Notes: generated from the letters alone by a model not told the origin. A DNA stretch of 64,000 nucleotides from DASUHT01 sp038230835 (GCA_038230835.1 JBBRMM010000013.1:31420-95419), one strand, 5' to 3'; positions 16,703 through 25,484 are shown, counted from the stretch's first letter. Program-made: numbers and translations.

Positions 16703-17010
16703 AACCCGTCGCGCGTCCCGAGACCAGCACCGGCTACCCTGGCCGTAGCCGATGCGACTCCACGACCTCCCCTACCCCTCGGTCCACTCGGCCGCCTGGT
16801 GAAGCTTCGACCACGCGGCCCGTGTGGCCGCGGAGCGAAGAGCCGCCGGCGGCCCGTCGATCGCCGCGCCCCCTAGGCGTGCGCCCGCGATGGTTGCCGC
16901 GGTCCGCGCGCGGCTGACCGGTGCCGCAGCCGCTCTGCGGTAAGCACCGCGAACACCACCGCCCCGCGCCGGTATCATCGCCTCCACCGCGGGCAACGGA
17001 GGGCTTCCCA
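16703..17010. other. Intergenic stretch, 308 bp
   Basis: I see no convincing gene here: short frames on both strands are basic and low-complexity. Near its end lies TATCAT (16975-16980), a plausible -10, then an AACGGAGGG ribosome-binding site before GTG 17011. Confidence 0.5.
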
Positions 17011-17235
17011 GTGAGATACCGGATCGAGTTCGGTTTCGGCGATCGAGAGCAGTCGATCTACGCCATGTTCGAGGCGGCGGACGAGGTCGCCGCGCGGGCG
17101 ACCGCGATCCAACTGCTGCACCGGATCAAGATCACCGGCGCCTGGCGCGTGCACACCGATGCCCCACTGGGCGACGAGGTGCACGCCCGCGGCAACACCG
17201 AGCGGATCGACCACACGCGCTGGCTGAACCCCTGA
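17011..17235 (+). CDS. Small conserved-looking cytoplasmic protein, unknown
   Basis: 74 residues. GTG 17011 is chosen because an ACGGAGGG Shine-Dalgarno sequence precedes it and the frame turns protein-like exactly there (RYRIEFGFGDREQS). The pattern is beta strand, helix (FEAADEVAARATAIQLLHRI), beta strand (TGAWRVHTDA), a small alpha/beta fold. There are no transmembrane segments or Cys. The function is unknown; it sits between envelope genes and has its own leadered promoter candidate (TATCAT, 16975-16980). Confidence 0.6.
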   Translation: MRYRIEFGFGDREQSIYAMFEAADEVAARATAIQLLHRIKITGAWRVHTDAPLGDEVHARGNTERIDHTRWLNP

Positions 17236-17250
17236 TCGCGCCGGTGATCG

Positions 17251-17274
17251 GCTGACCAGCGAGCGCTGCTCAGC
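17251..17274 (+). terminator. Hairpin after the small gene
   Basis: GCTGA-C-CAGCG pairs with CGCTG-C-TCAGC around an AG loop, with one C/C mismatch. It begins 16 bp past the stop at 17235. This is a probable terminator by structure only. Confidence 0.4.
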
Positions 17275-17289
17275 CTCCGACTGCCTCGC

Positions 17290-17295
17290 TATCGT
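17290..17295 (+). promoter_or_regulatory. -10 element for the SGNH/MBOAT operon
   Basis: TATCGT is 8 nt upstream of GTG 17304 with no Shine-Dalgarno sequence, consistent with a leaderless transcript. Confidence 0.45.
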
Positions 17296-17303
17296 CCCAC
17301 GTC

Positions 17304-18446
17304 GTGCCGCCCGCGACCACGAATCCGACTCCCTCAACCGAACCGCCGCCGCCCGAATCCCCCGCCGAGGCGGTCGAGCACGCACCCCGCGGGCGGCGTG
17401 TTCCGGTGTTCGCGGAGCAGGCCGTCGAGCCGCGCTCCCTACGCCGGTTCGTGATCGGGATTCTGGGCACCGCGGCGCTCGTCGTGCTGGCGGTGCTCGG
17501 CTTCAACATCCTCGTCGACCCATTCGGCGTCTTCGGCACCCATGTCTTCCCCACCGCCATCGAGAGCGACCGCTCGGCCAAGATCACCCTGCTCCTGAAC
17601 CAGAAGACCAGCCCCGACATCCTGGTCCTGGGCAGCTCGCGCTCACGGCCCGCGCAGCCGTCGTACCTGAAGACGCTGACCGGGCACACCGGCTTCAACG
17701 CCGGCGTGACCAGCGGCGACGCGGTCGACGAGTGGGTGTTCGCCCACCTGCTGTTCGCCCGCTACCCGAACACGCCCCACCACGCGCTGCTCTTCATCAA
17801 CACCGGCGTGGGCGGTAACGACGTCAACCCGCAGATGGCGGCCGACCCGCGTGCCCGACCGTACCTGGCGCCAGGCCTTCCCGGCGGCGAGTGGTCGCTG
17901 CTGCACAAGCTCTCCGCCTATCTCTCGGTCGACGCGGCCAAGGACTCCTACAGGGTCATCCGCGCCTGCATGAGCAAGCAGGGCTGCAACATCAAATGGT
18001 TCCACCCGGACGGCTCGCTGATCCTCAGTCGGCTCCGCAGCTCGGGCACCCGCACGAACCGCATGCTCGACCTGCTGAAGCAGAAGATCGCCGACCTGAG
18101 CAGCCACGGCATCAACCGCAACATCCCCTCCGAGCACGACCAGCTGTACTTTGAGAAGCTGCTCGGCTACCTGAACGGGCACGGCGTGACGCCCGTGATC
18201 GTCATGAACCCACTGCAGCCGCAGCTCTTCGCCGAGCTCCAGCGTCAGCACGATCCGCGCCGCGTGTGGGCGCTCAACTACCTGCACCAACTGCACGCCA
18301 GATACCGGTTCGACTTCATCGACCTGACCGACATCCGCACCTTCGGCGGCTCGCCGCTGGAGTTCTCCGACCCCACCCACGTGTCCACCGCCAACATGCG
18401 CCTGATGCTGGCGTACATCGTCAAGCACGACAACGGCATCCTGTAG
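17304..18446 (+). CDS. Membrane-anchored SGNH/DltD-AlgX-like acyl-transfer partner
   Basis: 380 residues. A proline-rich cytoplasmic N-terminus is followed by one transmembrane helix (about 49-70, FVIGILGTAALVVLAVLGFNILV) and a long extracellular domain. The Ser of DILVLGSSRSRPAQPS fits the SGNH block I nucleophile, and FSDPTHVST near the C-terminus gives the Asp-x-x-His of block V. Such proteins pair with MBOAT O-acyltransferases and move acyl groups onto extracytoplasmic polysaccharides or teichoic acids. The MBOAT gene follows 12 bp downstream. Assignment to a named family (DltD, AlgJ/X) is uncertain. Confidence 0.72.
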   Translation: MPPATTNPTPSTEPPPPESPAEAVEHAPRGRRVPVFAEQAVEPRSLRRFVIGILGTAALVVLAVLGFNILVDPFGVFGTHVFPTAIESDRSAKITLLLNQKTSPDILVLGSSRSRPAQPSYLKTLTGHTGFNAGVTSGDAVDEWVFAHLLFARYPNTPHHALLFINTGVGGNDVNPQMAADPRARPYLAPGLPGGEWSLLHKLSAYLSVDAAKDSYRVIRACMSKQGCNIKWFHPDGSLILSRLRSSGTRTNRMLDLLKQKIADLSSHGINRNIPSEHDQLYFEKLLGYLNGHGVTPVIVMNPLQPQLFAELQRQHDPRRVWALNYLHQLHARYRFDFIDLTDIRTFGGSPLEFSDPTHVSTANMRLMLAYIVKHDNGIL

Positions 18447-18458
18447 GGGCGACGGCCG

Positions 18459-19859
18459 ATGCTCTTCAACAGCTACGTCTTCATCTTCGCCTTCCTGCCG
18501 GTGGTGCTGGTCGGCTGGTGGGCGATCCGGCCGGCCACCGCGCGGCTGACCTTCCTGGCGCTGGCCTCGTACTTCTTCTACGGCTGGTGGGACTGGCGCT
18601 TCGTGCCCATGCTGATCGCCTCCACCAGCATCGACTTCGTGGCCGGAAGGATGATCCTCTCGGCTCCCGACCAGCGGCGCCGCAAGATCGTGCTGGCCGC
18701 GGCCATGACCACCAACCTGGCCCTGCTCGGCTACTTCAAGTACGCCGGCTTCTTCCTCGACTCGCTGAACGGGATCGGCTCCTGGTTCGGGGCCGGCCAC
18801 GCGGTGCCGGCCCTGCACGTGGTGCTGCCGATCGGGATCAGCTTCTACACCTTCAACTCGATGTCGTACACCATCGACATCTACCGGCGACGGGTCGAAC
18901 CGGCCCGTAACTTCCTGCACTACGCGGCCTTCGTGGCCATGTTCCCGCACCTGATCGCCGGCCCAATCGTGCGCTACTCCGACATCGACCAGCAGCTGCG
19001 CCGGCTGGCGCCGCGGATGAGCTCGAAGCTTGCGGCGTCGGGCCTGTTCTTCTTCTCCTGCGGGCTGGTCAAGAAGCTGGTGATTGCCGACTCGCTCTCC
19101 CCGCACGTGGGAAACCTGTTCGGCCTGCACTCCCAGCTCGGGCTTTTGACCGGCTGGGCGGCCGGCCTCGGGTACTCGCTGCAGCTCTACTTCGACTTCT
19201 CGGGCTACTCCGACATGGCGGTCGGCCTGGCCTTCCTGCTCGGCTTCCAGTTCCCGCAGAACTTCAACTCCCCCTACAAGTCGGTCAGCATCTCGGACTT
19301 CTGGCGGCGCTGGCACATGTCGCTCTCGTTCTGGTTGCGCGACTATCTGTTCATCCCCCTGGGCGGATCCCGCGGCAGCCGCTTTGCGACGCTACGCAAC
19401 CTCACCATCACCATGTTCCTGGGCGGCCTCTGGCACGGGGCAGCGTGGACGTTCGTGGTCTGGGGGCTCGTGCACGGGGCCTACCTGGTGATCCACAACG
19501 TCGCCCGCCAGGCCGGACTGACACCGCGCAGCCCGGTGATCGGGCGGGTGATCACGTTCGTGTGCGTGGTGGCGGCCTTCGTGATCTTCCGGGCGCCGAC
19601 ACTGACGGTGGCCGGCGACGTGCTGGGAGCGATGGCGGGCCTGCACGGTATCGGCAGCATCGGCGCGCTCAAGGCACAGGCGGGAACGACCTTCCTGCTC
19701 TACGTCGCCGCACTTCTGGTGTTCGTGAACGTGATCCCGAACACCTGGGAGATCAAGCTCACACCGCGGCTCCGCTACGGCGCTGCGATCGGGTTTGCGG
19801 CCGGCTTTGCTCTGCTGCTGCTGGCGCAGCCGAGCCCGTTCATCTACTTCCAGTTCTGA
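18459..19859 (+). CDS. MBOAT-family membrane-bound O-acyltransferase (AlgI-like)
   Basis: 466 residues with about 11 transmembrane segments. It opens with FNSYVFIFAFLPVVLVGWW and has the AlgI-like blocks YFKYAGFFLDS, LPIGISFYTFNSMSYTID, FPHLIAGPIVRY, FDFSGYSDMAVGLAFLLGF and FWRRWHMSLSFWLRDY. The catalytic His is in FLGGLWHGAAWTF. These enzymes pass acetyl groups across the membrane to an extracytoplasmic acceptor, usually with an SGNH partner, which here is the gene upstream. The acceptor polymer is not encoded nearby. Confidence 0.9.
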   Translation: MLFNSYVFIFAFLPVVLVGWWAIRPATARLTFLALASYFFYGWWDWRFVPMLIASTSIDFVAGRMILSAPDQRRRKIVLAAAMTTNLALLGYFKYAGFFLDSLNGIGSWFGAGHAVPALHVVLPIGISFYTFNSMSYTIDIYRRRVEPARNFLHYAAFVAMFPHLIAGPIVRYSDIDQQLRRLAPRMSSKLAASGLFFFSCGLVKKLVIADSLSPHVGNLFGLHSQLGLLTGWAAGLGYSLQLYFDFSGYSDMAVGLAFLLGFQFPQNFNSPYKSVSISDFWRRWHMSLSFWLRDYLFIPLGGSRGSRFATLRNLTITMFLGGLWHGAAWTFVVWGLVHGAYLVIHNVARQAGLTPRSPVIGRVITFVCVVAAFVIFRAPTLTVAGDVLGAMAGLHGIGSIGALKAQAGTTFLLYVAALLVFVNVIPNTWEIKLTPRLRYGAAIGFAAGFALLLLAQPSPFIYFQF

Positions 19860-19899
19860 TCGCGACCTGCGCAGGAACCCGCGCATGTGTGTGGAACCT

Positions 19900-19939
19900 G
19901 TAAAACCTGCCGCCGTCTGTGAGCAGACCGTAAAGCCTG
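19900..19939 (+). promoter_or_regulatory. Direct repeats GTAAARCCTG with internal hairpin
   Basis: GTAAAACCTG (19900-19909) and GTAAAGCCTG (19930-19939) are 30 bp apart, about three helical turns. Between them GTCTG-TGAG-CAGAC forms a small hairpin. They sit 35-75 bp upstream of the -10 of the phosphoesterase gene and could be activator sites. Confidence 0.35.
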
Positions 19940-19973
19940 GGCAGGAGCGGATCACATCCCGCCGCCCGGTCGC

Positions 19974-19979
19974 TATCCT
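19974..19979 (+). promoter_or_regulatory. -10 element for the phosphoesterase gene
   Basis: TATCCT is 9 nt before GTG 19989 with no Shine-Dalgarno sequence. This is the leaderless-type arrangement. Confidence 0.45.
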
Positions 19980-19988
19980 CGCCCAGCC

Positions 19989-20915
19989 GTGACCCGACTT
20001 CTTCTCCTCTGCACCGCCGTTCTCGCGCTCGCCGCGAGCAGTGTCGCACCCGTCGGCGCGACCACCCCGGCGCGCCACGTGCAGGCGCTGACCTTTCACG
20101 CGCCCAGCCGCTGCGGGAGCCGCGGGCGATCCCGCCCCGACATCCGGCATGTGATCGTGATCCTCTTCGAGAACCACAGCTACAGCGAGGTGATCGGGCA
20201 CGCCCGCTATCTGACCGCGCTCGCAAACGCCTGCGGGCTGGCCACCAACTACCACTCCGTCGGCAGTCCCAGCCTGCCCAACTACCTGGCCATGACCAGC
20301 GGCTCGACCCACGGCCTGCACACCGACTGCACGCCCATGCAGTGCTCGCAGTCCAGCATGAACATCTTCACGCAGCTCGGCTCACGCGGGATCACCTGGC
20401 GGGCATTCGACGAGGCGATGCCGACCAACTGCGCGTTCGGCACCACCACCCTGTATGCCGCCCGGCACAACCCGGCGGTCTACTACAAGCTGGCGCGCCC
20501 CGGTTGCCGCATCCATGACGTGCGGTTGGGCATCCCGTCAACCGGGCCGTTTCACAGCGCCCTGCACGGACGGCTGGGCGCCTACGTTTTCGTCACCCCG
20601 AACATCTGCAACGACATGCACGACTGCCCGGTGTCGGTCGGCGACGCCTGGCTCTCGACCTGGATCCCGGCGATCCGCTCGAGCCCCGTCTATCAGGCCG
20701 GGCATACCGCGATCGTGATCACCTTCGACGAGGGGGCGGGGGCGCACGTGCCGGCCGTCGTGGTCAGCCCGTACACCCGAGCGGGAACACGCTCGAGCCA
20801 CGGTTTCAGCCACTACTCGCTGCTGCACATGTCCGAGTACGTGCTGGGCATCCGCACCTTCCTCGGCTCGGCCCGTACCGCGCTCGGCTTCGGCACCGCC
20901 TTCCGGCTCGGATAG
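19989..20915 (+). CDS. Exported phosphoesterase (phospholipase C/acid phosphatase-like family)
   Basis: 308 residues with a signal peptide (residues 1-25, LLLLCTAVLALAASSVAPVGA). The metal-binding blocks of the PF04185-type phosphoesterases are present: HVIVILFENHSYSEVIG, SVGSPSLPNYLAMTSGS, FVTPNICNDMHDC and VITFDEG followed by VVVSPYTRAGT and SHYSLLHMSEYVLG. The family hydrolyses phosphomonoesters or phospholipids outside the cell. It is short compared with phospholipase C proper (about 500), closer to acid phosphatases. The upstream direct repeats may link it to a nutrient signal. Confidence 0.82.
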   Translation: MTRLLLLCTAVLALAASSVAPVGATTPARHVQALTFHAPSRCGSRGRSRPDIRHVIVILFENHSYSEVIGHARYLTALANACGLATNYHSVGSPSLPNYLAMTSGSTHGLHTDCTPMQCSQSSMNIFTQLGSRGITWRAFDEAMPTNCAFGTTTLYAARHNPAVYYKLARPGCRIHDVRLGIPSTGPFHSALHGRLGAYVFVTPNICNDMHDCPVSVGDAWLSTWIPAIRSSPVYQAGHTAIVITFDEGAGAHVPAVVVSPYTRAGTRSSHGFSHYSLLHMSEYVLGIRTFLGSARTALGFGTAFRLG

Positions 20916-20934
20916 CGCTCCTGGGCGGGGGGGG

Positions 20935-20940
20935 TATCCT
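20935..20940 (+). promoter_or_regulatory. -10 element for the MFS gene
   Basis: TATCCT preceded by a run of G lies 8 nt upstream of GTG 20949, with no Shine-Dalgarno sequence. It repeats the pattern at 19974 almost exactly. Confidence 0.45.
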
Positions 20941-20948
20941 CGGCCACC

Positions 20949-22262
20949 GTGCCCGAACCCCGAGACTTCCTGGACCCGGCCCCACCGAGCCCTCGACGCA
21001 GTGGCATCCGCCGGCTGCTCGGCGACGCGGCGATGGACATCGGGCCGCTGCGCCGGCACCGCGAATTTCGCCTGCTATGGATCGGCCAGGGCGTGTCGTT
21101 CCTGGGCGGAATGGTCACCTTCGTCGCGATCCCGTTCCAGACCTACCAGCTCACCCACTCGTCACTGGTGGTCGGCCTGCTGGGCCTGGTCGAGCTCGCC
21201 CCGCTGCTCTTCGCGGCGCTGATCGGCGGCGCGTTGGCCGACGCGCTCGACCGCCGGCTGATGGTGCGCCTGACCGAGGGCGCGCTGGCGGTGTGCTCAG
21301 CGGTGCTGGTCGCGAACGCGCTGCTGCAGCACCCACAGGTGTGGGTGCTGTTCGTGATCGCCGCCGTGACCGCCGCCCTCGACGGCTTCCAGCGCCCATC
21401 GCTGGATGCTCTCGTGCCACGTCTGGTCGAACGCCACGAGATCCCTGCCGCGGCGGCGCTGGGATCGTTTCGGTGGACGCTCGGGGGGATAGCCGGACCG
21501 GCGCTGGGCGGAGCCCTGATCGCGTCGTTCGGCCTACCCGCGACCTATGGCTTCGATGTGGTGACGTTCGCCGCGTCGCTCGCCGCTCTGGCCATGATGC
21601 GCGCCGTCCCGCCGCCGCCGGAGGCCGAGCCGCCCAGCCTGCGCCGGATCCGGGAGGGCTGGAGCTACGCCCGCAGTCGACCGGAGCTGATCGGCACATA
21701 TGTGGTGGACATCGTCGCCATGTTCTTCGGCATGCCCGAGGCGCTGTTCCCTGCGGTGGCGAGCCACCTCGGCGGAGCCGGTGTGCTCGGCCTCCTGTTC
21801 GCCGCCCCGGCGGCCGGGTCGCTGATCACCACCGCCACCAGCGGCTGGACCCGGCGGGTGCACCGCCACGGCGCGGGAGTGTGCATCTCGGCGGCGACAT
21901 GGGGTGTCGGGATCATCGGATTCGGGCTCGCACCGAACCTGGGGCTGGCGCTTTTGGGACTCGCGGTGGCCGGCGGCGCCGACATGGTCTCGGGCCTCTT
22001 CCGGGGCACGATCTGGGACCAGACGATCCCCGACCACCTGCGCGGGCGGCTGGCCGGAATCGAGCAGATCAGCTACTCCACCGGGCCGCTGCTGGGAAAC
22101 GTCGAGTCGGGTGTCGCCGCGTCGCTGGTGGGTGTGCGGGCGTCCGTGGTGTCCGGGGGCGCGCTGTGCGTGGTCGGCGTGGTCGCGATGGCGGCCGTGC
22201 TGCCCGCGTTCTGGCGTTACGACGCCCGTCAGTCGCAGGGGTCGTCCTCCGGATCGGTGTGA
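20949..22262 (+). CDS. MFS transporter, EntS-like exporter type
   Basis: 437 residues with about 12 transmembrane helices. After a 30-residue polar N-terminus comes GPLRRHREFRLLWIGQGVSF, characteristic of EntS/MFS_3-type exporters, then GGALADALDRRLMVRLTEG as the loop 2-3 motif. Another family-like stretch is FQRPSLDALVPRLVE. Such proteins export siderophores, antibiotics or macrolides. No biosynthetic genes are near, so the substrate is unknown. Its last 34 bp overlap the convergent gene at 22229. Confidence 0.85.
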   Translation: MPEPRDFLDPAPPSPRRSGIRRLLGDAAMDIGPLRRHREFRLLWIGQGVSFLGGMVTFVAIPFQTYQLTHSSLVVGLLGLVELAPLLFAALIGGALADALDRRLMVRLTEGALAVCSAVLVANALLQHPQVWVLFVIAAVTAALDGFQRPSLDALVPRLVERHEIPAAAALGSFRWTLGGIAGPALGGALIASFGLPATYGFDVVTFAASLAALAMMRAVPPPPEAEPPSLRRIREGWSYARSRPELIGTYVVDIVAMFFGMPEALFPAVASHLGGAGVLGLLFAAPAAGSLITTATSGWTRRVHRHGAGVCISAATWGVGIIGFGLAPNLGLALLGLAVAGGADMVSGLFRGTIWDQTIPDHLRGRLAGIEQISYSTGPLLGNVESGVAASLVGVRASVVSGGALCVVGVVAMAAVLPAFWRYDARQSQGSSSGSV

Positions 22263-23506
22263 CGCCGCCAGCGGTCGGGCAGCAGCGGCTCGATCGACCG
22301 CCGGCCCGCCGGCGCGGCGATGATCGCGGCGCACAGCGCCGCCGCCAGCCCCAGCGCGAGCAGCACGTAGGCCAGCCGCTGGATGTGCAAGGTCTGGACG
22401 AGACCGATCGCGACCGCAAACGGCAGCACGGGGATGGTGGCCATGGCGACCAGGGCGTTCGTCCGCTCGGCGGCGGCGGTCTGGACCTGGCGGGAGTACT
22501 CGCCGAGCTCCTCGACGATCTGCCGGAACAGGCTCGGCAGCCCGTTACGCTCGGCGAAGATCTGCAACAGCCGGTTGCCGTAGTCCTGCGACGTCACCTG
22601 CTCCCACCACCACACGTTGCGGAAGCGGCGGAACTGGGCCTCCAGCCGGCGCAGGGCGTCGGGGTTCTCGACCGGGTCGCCAAGCATCGAGAGCGCGTCG
22701 GCGAAGGCCAACAGGAACTGGCGCTGGACGAGCCCGAGCAGGATCACGTCCAGATACAGGGTGCGCACGAAACGTTCGGCACCGACGAACGGACGGTCGG
22801 AGTCACCGGCGTCGGCGCGCAGGCCGAGGAAGCCGACCCCGCCTCGCCGCACCAGAGCCGACCAGTCCATCGAAAGCTGTATCGTGGACGCGCGGGCGGC
22901 GACGTGGTCGGCCTCGGTCGGCGCGTACCGATCCTCCTCCAAGCGCGAGGCGATCAGCCACAGCCACTGGTCGGTGGGCGTCCACAGCGAACGGTCGGCA
23001 CGGGCCAGAACCCCGTCCAGCGGCCCCTCGTCGGGCGTCACGAAGGCCACGGTGGTGGCGAACATGGCCTGCGCGGCGTGATGCCCGTAGCCGCTCAGAA
23101 GCGCGTCGCACCACTCGTCGACGGGGGAGTCCTCGAGCCGCTGCTGGGCGAGCGTCCAGAGGTCGGTCACGATGTCCGCGCCCTCGGCGGTGAGCGTGCC
23201 GTGCACCACCAGATAGGCATTCGGATGCCCGGTTCGGTAGACCAGCAGCTCGAGATGGGAGGGGACGAACCCGACGCCGCCGGGGATCGGAGGATCCTTC
23301 TCGGTGCACTCGCGGTGGTAGCGACCCTCGTAGAGAGCGCGCGCCACCCGCTGGTGGAAGTACGTCGCCCGTGACTCGCGGTCGGCGGGACGGCCGCCCA
23401 CCCCGGTGATGTCGAGCGGCCCCGCAGACCAGCCCGGGCCGGGGTCTCCCCACACATGGGCCTCGAGCAGGAGCACGCATACCTTGCGCTGGAACACCCG
23501 CGGCAT
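22229..23506 (-). CDS. Unknown protein with two C-terminal transmembrane helices
   Basis: 425 residues from ATG 23504-23506. The long soluble N-terminal part includes VWWWEQVTSQDYGNRLL and a predicted coiled or helical region (FRQIVEELGEYSRQVQTAAAE). This leads into two helices near residues 365-410 (ALVAMATIPVLPFAVAIGL and YVLLALGLAAALCAAIIAA) and a basic tail. The helical-stalk-plus-two-TM layout resembles CorA-type proteins, but I do not see the GMN signature, so this is only a structural hint. The gene is divergent from the S9 peptidase with 25 bp between starts. Confidence 0.7.
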   Translation of the reverse strand: MPRVFQRKVCVLLLEAHVWGDPGPGWSAGPLDITGVGGRPADRESRATYFHQRVARALYEGRYHRECTEKDPPIPGGVGFVPSHLELLVYRTGHPNAYLVVHGTLTAEGADIVTDLWTLAQQRLEDSPVDEWCDALLSGYGHHAAQAMFATTVAFVTPDEGPLDGVLARADRSLWTPTDQWLWLIASRLEEDRYAPTEADHVAARASTIQLSMDWSALVRRGGVGFLGLRADAGDSDRPFVGAERFVRTLYLDVILLGLVQRQFLLAFADALSMLGDPVENPDALRRLEAQFRRFRNVWWWEQVTSQDYGNRLLQIFAERNGLPSLFRQIVEELGEYSRQVQTAAAERTNALVAMATIPVLPFAVAIGLVQTLHIQRLAYVLLALGLAAALCAAIIAAPAGRRSIEPLLPDRWRRHTDPEDDPCD

Positions 23507-23531
23507 CCTATCTGTGTCAGAATCTCGGATT

Positions 23532-25484
23532 GTGAGCCACGAACAGTTGCTCGACGTCCTGCACCCCGGCCATCCCACGTTCTCGCCGGACGGTTCGCGG
23601 ATCGCATTCGTCGTCGAGGAGGCGTTCACCCGGCCCGGTGAGGGCACGGCCCGCTCCCGCATCTGGATCGCCCAGGCCGACGGCTCGGGCGCGTTCGAGG
23701 CGTCTCGCGGGCTGCGCGCCGACACCGCGCCGCGGTGGTCGCCGGACGGACGGACACTCGCGTTCCTCTCCGACCGCGAGCACACAGGCCGGGCCACGGT
23801 GCACCTGCTGGACGACCGCACCGCGGAGGCGCGGCCGGTCGGCGATCTGCCCGGGTCGGTGGAGGACATGCGCTTCTCTCCCGACGGCGCGCGGTTGCTG
23901 GTGCTCGCCGCCGATCCGGGCTCCGACCGAGCCGGCGCCAACTCCGCCACCCGCATCGAGGCGGGCGACGACGACCCCCGGGTTACCCGACCGGCCGAGC
24001 ATTGGCGGCGGCTCTACACGATCGGGCTGCGCGATGGCGAGACCCGGCGCATGGGCCCCGACGACCTCAACGTCTGGGAGTTCGACTGGCGCGGCGGCCC
24101 GGTGGCGGCGGTCGTGGGCGACGACCCGTCCGAGAGCGGGTGGTACACCGCGCGGCTCGTGCTGCTCGACCTCACGAGCGGAGCGGTGCCGACCCTCCAC
24201 GAGCCGGGCATGCAGATCGCCTACCCGGCGCTCTCGCCAGACGGCGAACGGGTCGCCTTCGTCGAGGGATTCTGCTCCGACCGCGGCATCCTCGGCGGCG
24301 AGGCGACGCTGGTTGCGACCTCCGGCGGCGAGCCCTCGGTGATCGCGCCCGAGCTGGACGTGACCTGCCTGGCCTGGCGCGACACTCGCACCCTGTGGTT
24401 CGCCGGCGAGCGCGGCCTCCACCACATGTGCGGCACGCTCGGCGTGGACGGCAGCTCGGACGTGCTGTGGATCGGAGACGAGTCGATCGCGTCGGGCTGG
24501 CTACCGGGCGTGGCACCAGCCCCCGACGGCTCCCTGCTGGCCGCCGCCCGCAGCGCGTGGGACTCAGCGCCGGAGTTGTGCGTGCTCGATCCGGCTGCCG
24601 CCGGCGGCGGATGGACGGCGATCACCTCGTCAAACGCCGCGGCGCCCCGCATCGACGCCGTGTGCGCGCGCCGCGCGTGGACCTCCGACGAGTTCGAGAT
24701 CGAAGGGCTGCTGTGGCTGCCGGCCGCGGGTACCGGCCGCCCGTTGCCGCTGGTGGTATGGGTGCACGGCGGCCCCACCGCGTCGTACGCGTTCGCGCAT
24801 CCCCACGCCACGACAGCCGCAATGCTCGAGGCCGGCTATGCGATCCTCGAGCCGAACCCCCGCGGCAGCTCGGGTCGCGGCCAGGCATTCGCCCGCGCAA
24901 ACCTGGGCGACATGGGCGGCGGGGACCTGCGCGACATCCTGGCCGGGATCGACCAGTTGGTGGCGGACGGGGTCGTCGACGGCGACCGGGTGGGGATCGC
25001 CGGCGGCAGCTACGGAGGGTTCATGGCTGCCTGGGCGATCACACAGACCGACCGCTTCCGGGCGGCGATCGCGATCGCCGCGGTTACCAACTGGCTGTCG
25101 TTCCATCACACCACGAACATCGGGCGGTTCGACGAGCTGTTCCTCGACGCCGACCCCTACGACCCGGCCGGCGACTACCACGCCCGCTCGCCGGTCGTCC
25201 ACGCGCGCGGGGTGACCACGCCGACCCTGGTCATGCACGGTGAGCTCGACCTGTGCGTGCCGCTCTCCCAGGGCCAGGAGCTGTATCAAGCCCTGGCCGA
25301 CGCGGGAGTCGAGACCGAACTCGTCGTCTACCCGCGCGAGGGCCACGGCTGGCGCGAGCGCGAGCACACACTGGACGGCAACCGCCGCATGCTCGGCTGG
25401 CTCGACCGCCACCTGGCGGCCCGCGATCAGCCCTCGGGTACGGCGGATGCCGCCGGCTCGCGCGCGATGCCCGCCACCCGGTAG
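23532..25484 (+). CDS. S9-family peptidase (acylaminoacyl-peptidase/DPP-like)
   Basis: 650 residues. The N-terminal half is a beta-propeller with TolB-like repeats (HPTFSPDGSRIAFV, TAPRWSPDGRTLAFLSDR, MRFSPDGARLLVL, YPALSPDGERVAFVEG). The C-terminal hydrolase has the nucleophile GIAGGSYGGFMAAW, Asp in LVMHGELDLCVPLSQ and His in YPREGHGWRERE, a complete triad. No signal peptide is present, so it is probably cytoplasmic and cleaves oligopeptides or acyl-peptides. GTG 23532 is chosen because it opens into the first propeller strand. The 3' end overlaps FtsH by 58 bp on the other strand. Confidence 0.9.
   Translation: MSHEQLLDVLHPGHPTFSPDGSRIAFVVEEAFTRPGEGTARSRIWIAQADGSGAFEASRGLRADTAPRWSPDGRTLAFLSDREHTGRATVHLLDDRTAEARPVGDLPGSVEDMRFSPDGARLLVLAADPGSDRAGANSATRIEAGDDDPRVTRPAEHWRRLYTIGLRDGETRRMGPDDLNVWEFDWRGGPVAAVVGDDPSESGWYTARLVLLDLTSGAVPTLHEPGMQIAYPALSPDGERVAFVEGFCSDRGILGGEATLVATSGGEPSVIAPELDVTCLAWRDTRTLWFAGERGLHHMCGTLGVDGSSDVLWIGDESIASGWLPGVAPAPDGSLLAAARSAWDSAPELCVLDPAAAGGGWTAITSSNAAAPRIDAVCARRAWTSDEFEIEGLLWLPAAGTGRPLPLVVWVHGGPTASYAFAHPHATTAAMLEAGYAILEPNPRGSSGRGQAFARANLGDMGGGDLRDILAGIDQLVADGVVDGDRVGIAGGSYGGFMAAWAITQTDRFRAAIAIAAVTNWLSFHHTTNIGRFDELFLDADPYDPAGDYHARSPVVHARGVTTPTLVMHGELDLCVPLSQGQELYQALADAGVETELVVYPREGHGWREREHTLDGNRRMLGWLDRHLAARDQPSGTADAAGSRAMPATR

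Noticed and set aside
20921..20934. G-run near 20930 as a quadruplex
   Set aside because: It is one G tract next to a -10 element, without three further runs.
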